Assembly (NCBI RefSeq): GCF_024345375.1
Contig: NZ_JAGQAZ010000001.1
Location: forward strand, 310,001 to 374,000
Source of the DNA: Cyanobium sp. WAJ14-Wanaka
GTDB taxonomy: Bacteria; Cyanobacteriota; Cyanobacteriia; PCC-6307; Cyanobiaceae
Direction of reading: 5' to 3'
DNA length: 64,000 nucleotides
The notes beneath the pieces are model-generated. The model did no database searches. It saw nothing but the letters and a program-made list of their open reading frames with translations, and was not told where the DNA came from. Below are positions 59,102 through 64,000 of the stretch, in pieces; the stretch's first letter is position 1, and each line of letters begins with the position of its first letter. Made by a program: the position numbers and the translations under genes.

Positions 59102-59816
59102 CGAGCTGGTGGCTGCCCAGGCTGGCCACGCTTTGATCCACCACTAGCTGGCCATCGCGCAGCCCAACCACCCGATCAAAGTGGTGCAGTAAGTCAGGCC
59201 GGTGCAGGCTCATCAGCAGGCCCCTTGGGGCTTGGGCCTGCTCCAAAAGCAGCTGGAGCAGTTCGTCGGCCAGGCGGGGATCGAGGCTGGCCAGCGGTTC
59301 ATCGGCCAGCAACAGCATGGGGTCCTGGCGCAGTAGCCGGGCCAGGGCAACCCGTTGGCGTTGGCCCCCGGAGAGGGCAGATACCGGCTGGCATAGCAGG
59401 GCAGGGTCGAGCTCGAGCCGTCCCAATACGGCGGCGCAGGCCTCGGTTTCGATGGGTAGCAGCAGATTTAGTAGGGCCTGGGGCCAGCCCCATTGGCCCA
59501 GGCGCCCGGCATTGATGTTTTGTTGGACGCTCAGCTCCTCTATCAGGCGCAGGTCTTGCCAGAGGGTGCCGATCCGGGCCTGTTGGCGCCTTCTTCTGTG
59601 GGGGCTTTTGGAGCGCTCCTCACCGAGCCACACCACCCGACCGCCCTGGGCGGCCAGCAGGCCATTGGCCACCGCCAGCAGGCTGCTTTTACCAGCGCCA
59701 CTGGGGCCGATCAGGGCAACCCGTTCCCCCGGCTGGAGTACCAGGGAAATGTGGTCGAGGCGGGGCCTTTGGCGGCCCCTAACCACGATCTGATCGAGCT
59801 CCAGCAGGGCCTTCAC
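59073..59816 (-). CDS. phnC: PhnC-type ABC transporter ATP-binding protein
   Basis: A 247-residue ATPase of the phosphonate type. Walker A is IGPSGAGKSSLLAVANGLLA, the Q-loop GTLWQDLRLIEELSVQQN (WQD and the L-x-E-x-L spacing are PhnC-like), the signature SALSGGQRQRVALARLL, Walker B LLLADEPLASLDP and the switch LMSLHRPDLL. Starts at GTG, 35 bp after the binding-protein stop. It overlaps the permease gene by 29 bp. Confidence 0.88.
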   Translation of the reverse strand: MKALLELDQIVVRGRQRPRLDHISLVLQPGERVALIGPSGAGKSSLLAVANGLLAAQGGRVVWLGEERSKSPHRRRRQQARIGTLWQDLRLIEELSVQQNINAGRLGQWGWPQALLNLLLPIETEACAAVLGRLELDPALLCQPVSALSGGQRQRVALARLLRQDPMLLLADEPLASLDPRLADELLQLLLEQAQAPRGLLMSLHRPDLLHHFDRVVGLRDGQLVVDQSVASLGSHQLDGLYAGASN

Positions 59817-59851
59817 TGTTTTCAGGGGCTCTTGTTTCAGCGGATGTTGTT

Positions 59852-60817
59852 TCAGCGGATCTTGCCGATCTGCCTGCCCACCGCCTCAATTTGCCTGTAT
59901 TCGGCCGCATTCACGCTGGTGAACTGTTGGGCGCCAAAGAGATTCAGGATCTGCTTCTGTTCTGGATCGCTGGATCGCCAGCTAATGATCGCCTTGGCGA
60001 GCTTGTTGGTGAAGCCCTTGCCGAAGCTTTTATCGAGGTTGGGTTGGGCCAACCAGAGGTAGTCGGCGTAGGGGGCGGTGCGCCAGATCACCGACACCTT
60101 TTTGCGATTTACCTTGCCGCTGCGCAGGCTGGACTTCCACACCTGTTCGTTGACTGCCCCGGCCTCATAGGCCCCGCTTTGCACCAGGGCAATGGTGGCG
60201 TCGTGGCTGCCACTGAAACCGGGGGCACCGCCGGCGAAATCAGTCAATTTGACCCCCGCCTGCATCAGAAAGTATTGGGGCATCAGCCGCCCTGAGGTCG
60301 AACTTTCCGAGCCAAAGGTGAAGCGTTTTCCCTTCAGTTCAACCAGCCCTTTCACCGAATTAATCGGCTTTAGGCCACTGCCGCTATTGGCGATAAAGAC
60401 CGAATAAAACTGGGCATCAATATCCCGCTGGGCGACCATCTTGGCCCCGGGTTTTTGCAGTTTTGCCTGCACGCCGGTCAGGCCGCCAAACCACACCAGA
60501 TCAAGCTGGCCGGTGCGGAAGGCACTCACGGCAGCGGCGTAGTCAGTCACGGGCACGTATTGCACAGCCACGCCGAGTTGTTGGCCCAATTCATTTGCCA
60601 CAAGCCCGTAGAGCCGGTTCAGCTTTTCTGGGTTTTGATCCGGAATTGCGCCAATGCGCAACACCGGTTTCTGCACCTCTGCCGCCGCGGGGCTGATCCC
60701 CAGGGCTTGGGGGGAAAGGGGCAGCAGGGCCGGGGCCGTTGCCAGGGCAACACCTGCTGCGGTGGCGCTGAGGATGGCGCGGCCCAGGCGCCAGACGGGC
60801 AGTGGTAGGCGATTCAT
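59852..60817 (-). CDS. phnD: PhnD-like oxyanion ABC transporter substrate-binding protein
   Basis: A 321-residue periplasmic binding protein. A signal peptide (residues 1-about 45) precedes KPVLRIGAIPDQNPEKLNRLY, then VPVTDYAAAVSAFRTGQLDLVWFGGL, FTFGSESSTSGRLMPQYFL and GFSGSHDATIALV. The FGSESSTSG loop contacts the anion in phosphonate-type binders. The sequence as a whole resembles a subgroup annotated as putative selenate ABC transporter binding proteins, so the ligand may be phosphonate, phosphite, selenate or another oxyanion. It is 25 bp after the aminotransferase stop. Confidence 0.84.
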   Translation of the reverse strand: MNRLPLPVWRLGRAILSATAAGVALATAPALLPLSPQALGISPAAAEVQKPVLRIGAIPDQNPEKLNRLYGLVANELGQQLGVAVQYVPVTDYAAAVSAFRTGQLDLVWFGGLTGVQAKLQKPGAKMVAQRDIDAQFYSVFIANSGSGLKPINSVKGLVELKGKRFTFGSESSTSGRLMPQYFLMQAGVKLTDFAGGAPGFSGSHDATIALVQSGAYEAGAVNEQVWKSSLRSGKVNRKKVSVIWRTAPYADYLWLAQPNLDKSFGKGFTNKLAKAIISWRSSDPEQKQILNLFGAQQFTSVNAAEYRQIEAVGRQIGKIR

Positions 60818-60842
60818 CGGGGCGGTTCTAAAAAGCTGGGGG

Positions 60843-62021
60843 TCAGAGGCCGACCAGAAAGCGCTCGAGGCGATCTAGGCCGTCGTTGATCGTCGCAGGT
60901 GAAACGGCACAGGAAAGACGAATGCAGCGGTCGTCGCCAAATGCCACCCCTGGCACCACCGCCAAGCCCACCTCATCGAGCAGGCGATTGCAGAGGGTCA
61001 TCGAATCGAGCCCGTATTCGCCCACATCTGGGAAGGCATAAAAGGCCCCCTCCGGCGCCAGCAGCTTCAGGCCCCTAATCGCCATCAATCGCTCGGAGAG
61101 CAGGGCCCGGCGACCGTTGAATTCGGCGGCCATCTGCTGCACGCAATCCCTGGAGCCGGTGATGGCGGCCAGGGCTCCGTATTGGGCAAAGGTGCAGACA
61201 TTGCTGGTGCTTTGGCTCTGTAGGGCCGTGGCCGCAGCGATCACCTCCCTGTTGCCGGCCAGCCAACCGATGCGCCAGCCGGTCATCGCCCAGCCCTTGG
61301 CAAAACCATTCACCGTGAAAATCCGATCCGCCAGGTCCGGGGCCACCGCCGCAAAGCTGTGGTGGCTGTGGCCAGGGGCCAGCAGGAATTCGTAGATCTC
61401 GTCGCACACCACCAACACCTGGGGGTGGCGGCGCAATACCGCAGCTAGGGCCTCCAATTCCGGCCGGCCCAAGACCATGCCGGTGGGGTTGGAGGGGCTG
61501 TTGAGCACCAGCAGCCGACTGGCCGGGGTGATCGCCGCTTCCAACTGCTCGGGCCTAAGTCGGAAGCCCTGGTCGGCATCGCTGGGCAGCAATTTGACCG
61601 AGGCTCCGGCCAGCTGGGCAATTTCCGGGTAGCTCAGCCAATAGGGGGAGGGCAGCAACACCTCATCGCCCGGGGCCAGGATCACCTGGAAAAGGTTGAA
61701 CAGGGCCTGCTTGCCCCCATTGGTGACCAGCACCTCGGCGGCCTTGGTGGCCACCTGGTTCTCCTGGCTGAGCTTGGCGGCAATTGCTTCGCGCAGGGCC
61801 GGCTCCCCAGCGGCTGGTCCGTATCGGGTTTGGCCCTCTTCCAGGGCCTGGGCCGCTGCGGCACGGATAAAGGCGGGGGTTTCGAAATCCGGCTCGCCTG
61901 CGCTCAGGCTGCAGATGTCGCGGCCATCCGCGCGCAGCTGCTTGGCCTTGGCGGCGATGGCCAGCGTCAGCGAGGGCTGCAGCGCCTGGGCCCTTGGGGA
62001 AAGCAGTGCCCGATCCTGCAT
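60843..62021 (-). CDS. aspC: pyridoxal-phosphate aminotransferase (aspartate aminotransferase family)
   Basis: A 392-residue class I aminotransferase. The substrate-binding start is SLSAGEPDFETPAFIRAAA, the cofactor loop NGGKQALFNLFQ, LNSPSNPTG and CDEIYEFLL, and the Schiff-base lysine FAKGWAMTGWRIGW. The arginine for the alpha-carboxylate is in RCIRLSCA. The KGWAMTGWR variant of the usual KTYAMTGWR is a sequence oddity at the catalytic loop. I use ATG 62021; the 33 extra upstream codons are not family-like. It heads the leftward chain with the phn-type transporter. Confidence 0.88.
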   Translation of the reverse strand: MQDRALLSPRAQALQPSLTLAIAAKAKQLRADGRDICSLSAGEPDFETPAFIRAAAAQALEEGQTRYGPAAGEPALREAIAAKLSQENQVATKAAEVLVTNGGKQALFNLFQVILAPGDEVLLPSPYWLSYPEIAQLAGASVKLLPSDADQGFRLRPEQLEAAITPASRLLVLNSPSNPTGMVLGRPELEALAAVLRRHPQVLVVCDEIYEFLLAPGHSHHSFAAVAPDLADRIFTVNGFAKGWAMTGWRIGWLAGNREVIAAATALQSQSTSNVCTFAQYGALAAITGSRDCVQQMAAEFNGRRALLSERLMAIRGLKLLAPEGAFYAFPDVGEYGLDSMTLCNRLLDEVGLAVVPGVAFGDDRCIRLSCAVSPATINDGLDRLERFLVGL

Positions 62022-62092
62022 CGGCGATTCCAAGGCCCGGCTACGGCCGGCGCGGCAGCTGTAATACCCCCATCCTGCCCCATCCTGAAGGC

Positions 62093-62710
62093 ATGACCAG
62101 CAACTCCCATCTGCTGCCAAACCATGGGCTGCCCGATCTTGGGGCGCTGACCCTGGCCTGTGGCGAATGTCAGCAATGCTCCCTTGCGGCCAGCCGCCAG
62201 CAGGTGGTGGTGGGCCGGGGTAATCCCGAGGCCCGGCTGATGTTGATTGGCGAGGCCCCCGGGGCCGAGGAGGATGCCACGGGCCTGCCGTTCGTGGGGC
62301 GTTCGGGTCTGCTGCTGGATCAGTTGCTGGCCGAAGTGGGCCTTGATCGCGACCACGACCTCTACATCTGCAATGGGCTCAAGTGCCGCCCGCCCGCAAA
62401 CCGTAAACCGAAACCCGCCGAGCTGGAGGCCTGCAGGCCCTGGCTCGAGCAGCAGATCAGCCTGGTGAATCCTGCCGTAATTGGCCTGGTTGGTGCCACC
62501 GCCCTTGCTGCAGTGATGGGCATCAAGGCGGGGATTAGCCAGTTGCGGGGCCAATGGCTGGCAGGTGAGGGCCCGCTGCTGGGCGGTAGGGCCCTTATGC
62601 CCCTTTTCCATCCCTCCTATCTATTGCGCAATCCCTCAAGGCTCGAGGGAAAACCCCGTTCGCTAACGGTTGGCGATCTGGCCAGGCTTGCCAGGCGAAT
62701 TAGTCAGTAG
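62093..62710 (+). CDS. uracil-DNA glycosylase, type 4 (Fe-S)
   Basis: A 205-residue DNA repair enzyme that removes uracil from DNA. The four Fe-S cysteines are in ACGECQQCS (two), [13 protein letters not shown] (one) and EACRPWL (one). Motif A is [20 protein letters not shown], with the family-4 GEAPG-x-x-E/D, and motif B is [11 protein letters not shown]. Start at ATG 62093. Divergent from the aminotransferase gene, with 71 bp between starts. Confidence 0.92.
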   Translation: MTSNSHLLPNHGLPDLGALTLACGECQQCSLAASRQQVVVGRGNPEARLMLIGEAPGAEEDATGLPFVGRSGLLLDQLLAEVGLDRDHDLYICNGLKCRPPANRKPKPAELEACRPWLEQQISLVNPAVIGLVGATALAAVMGIKAGISQLRGQWLAGEGPLLGGRALMPLFHPSYLLRNPSRLEGKPRSLTVGDLARLARRISQ

Positions 62711-62756
62711 CCAGCCCCTTTGTGACAGGCTTGATCCAGCAACTGGTGTCTTAGTG

Positions 62757-63965
62757 ATGGGCGGCAGCATGGATTGGGAGAACGATCCCCGCTTCGACAC
62801 GGTCATCCATCGCCGCCAAACCCGCAATGTGCGGGTGGGAAGTGTCTGGATTGGCAGCGACCACCCGGTGGTTGTGCAGTCGATGATCAACGAGGACACC
62901 CTTGACATCGAGGGTGCAACGGCCGGAATCCGCCGCCTGCATGAGGCTGGCTGCGAGATCGTGCGCCTCACCGTGCCGAGCCTGGCCCATGCCAAGGCGG
63001 TAAAGGAGATTCGCCAAAAGCTGGAAGACACCTACCAGCCGGTGCCCCTGGTGGCCGACGTGCACCACAACGGCATGAAGATTGCCCTGGAGGTGGCCCA
63101 GCACGTCGACAAGGTGCGGATCAATCCGGGGCTTTTTGTCTTCGATAAGCCAGATCCAAACCGCACTTCCTTCTCCGAGGAGGAAATCGCTGAGATTGGC
63201 GAGCGGATCGCCGCCACCTTCGAACCCCTGGTCAGCCTGCTCAAGGCCCAGGACAAGGCCCTGCGCATTGGCGTGAACCATGGCTCCCTGGCGGAGCGGA
63301 TGTTGTTTGCCTACGGCGACACCCCGGCAGGGATGGTGGAGTCGGCCTTGGAATTCATTCGCATCTGCGATCGGCTCGACTTCCACAACATCGTGGTTTC
63401 GATGAAGGCTTCCCGGGCGCCAGTGATGCTTTCGGCCTATCGCCTGATGGCCTATCGCATGGATGCCGAGGGTTTCAATTACCCCCTCCACCTGGGGGTT
63501 ACGGAAGCCGGCGATGGCGATTACGGCCGCATCAAAAGCACGGCGGGCATTGCCACCCTGCTGGCCGATGGCCTGGGCGACACGATCCGGGTATCCCTCA
63601 CCGAGGCCCCAGAGAAGGAAATCCCCGTCTGCTACTCGATTCTGCAGGCCCTAGGGCTGCGCAAGACGATGGTGGAATACGTGGCCTGCCCCAGCTGCGG
63701 GCGCACCCTCTTCAACCTCGAGGAGGTGCTGCATGTGGTGCGCAACGCCACTGCCCACCTAACGGGCCTAGACATCGCCGTGATGGGCTGCATTGTCAAT
63801 GGACCAGGTGAGATGGCTGATGCCGATTACGGCTATGTGGGCAAAACTCCCGGCACCATTTCCCTATATCGCGGTCGTGATGAGATCCGGCGGGTGCCCG
63901 AGGCCGAGGGCGTTGAGGCCCTAATTGCCCTGATTAAGGAAGACGGCCGTTGGTTTGATCCCTAG
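62757..63965 (+). CDS. ispG: 4-hydroxy-3-methylbut-2-en-1-yl diphosphate synthase
   Basis: A 402-residue Fe-S enzyme of the MEP pathway to isoprenoids. Family blocks are [20 protein letters not shown] near residue 20, [29 protein letters not shown] and [20 protein letters not shown]. The [4Fe-4S] cysteines are in [16 protein letters not shown] and [20 protein letters not shown]. In cyanobacteria the electrons come from ferredoxin. ATG at 62757 or 62769 (MDWEND) are both reasonable. The gene ends 35 bp before the window edge. Confidence 0.95.
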   Translation: MGGSMDWENDPRFDTVIHRRQTRNVRVGSVWIGSDHPVVVQSMINEDTLDIEGATAGIRRLHEAGCEIVRLTVPSLAHAKAVKEIRQKLEDTYQPVPLVADVHHNGMKIALEVAQHVDKVRINPGLFVFDKPDPNRTSFSEEEIAEIGERIAATFEPLVSLLKAQDKALRIGVNHGSLAERMLFAYGDTPAGMVESALEFIRICDRLDFHNIVVSMKASRAPVMLSAYRLMAYRMDAEGFNYPLHLGVTEAGDGDYGRIKSTAGIATLLADGLGDTIRVSLTEAPEKEIPVCYSILQALGLRKTMVEYVACPSCGRTLFNLEEVLHVVRNATAHLTGLDIAVMGCIVNGPGEMADADYGYVGKTPGTISLYRGRDEIRRVPEAEGVEALIALIKEDGRWFDP

Positions 63966-64000
63966 GTCGCTAGCTTGAGTTGAGTAAAAGAGCTTGGGGG

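Overview
The window is a stretch of chromosome from a high-GC picocyanobacterium of the Synechococcus/Cyanobium type. The evidence is a complete Mg-chelatase H subunit (chlH), a high-light-inducible protein, a B12-dependent ribonucleotide reductase, class I aldolase, ispG, a VTE6-like DUF92 protein, a 'bluetail' RTX surface protein, and many small families known mainly from cyanobacteria and plastids (DUF2811, CGLD27, DUF3318, DUF3386, DUF2949, DUF3038, DUF4335, DUF3531, CPP1-like). Genes are densely packed on both strands, often with ATGA or TGATG overlaps.

Layout. 1-4.7 kb: end of an unidentified gene, then two DUF2811 paralogues bracketing a ParB-like/UPF0016/hypothetical operon and a CbiX-type chelatase; both paralogues carry the same pair of DnaA-box-like elements upstream. 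4.8-9.2 kb: leftward GMC oxidoreductase, initiator tRNA, asparaginase, CGLD27, rsfS, DUF3318. 9.3-13.7 kb: carB and an RTX/bluetail gene. 13.8-16.8 kb: a four-gene cassette in which an OmpR/EnvZ-like two-component system lies between two paralogous exported CX12C proteins. 16.8-25.3 kb: DUF3386, a TrpXYZ-like ABC transporter operon, an ABC exporter, S4 protein, tpiA, folP, a cation/proton antiporter. 25.3-35.1 kb: chlH, dapB, a conserved membrane protein, the hli gene with a readable promoter, a UbiH-like monooxygenase, apt and the DUF3038/DUF4335 cluster.

36-42.7 kb is the accessory region and ends at a tRNA-Ser(UGA). It holds small secreted and membrane proteins, a ParA-like ATPase with an overlapping membrane partner, a decayed FitAB (VapBC-type) toxin-antitoxin pair, three separate nucleotidyltransferase/HEPN (MntA/HepT-like) modules, and an internally deleted dehydrogenase. 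No integrase or transposase was seen there.

42.9-64 kb returns to core genes: nrdJ, a methyltransferase, prfC, CPP1-like protein, a pentameric ligand-gated ion channel homologue, class I aldolase, hslO, rsmE, DUF92, and a sigma factor whose reading frame continues 190 codons antisense to DUF92. After these come a leftward chain (aminotransferase, PhnDCE-type transporter, SGNH hydrolase, sigma factor), uracil-DNA glycosylase and ispG.

The strongest candidates for undescribed biology are the CX12C-flanked two-component cassette, the paired DnaA-box-like element shared by both DUF2811 genes, and the cluster of three MNT/HEPN modules. All functions are inferred from sequence reading alone; no database search or computation was run.
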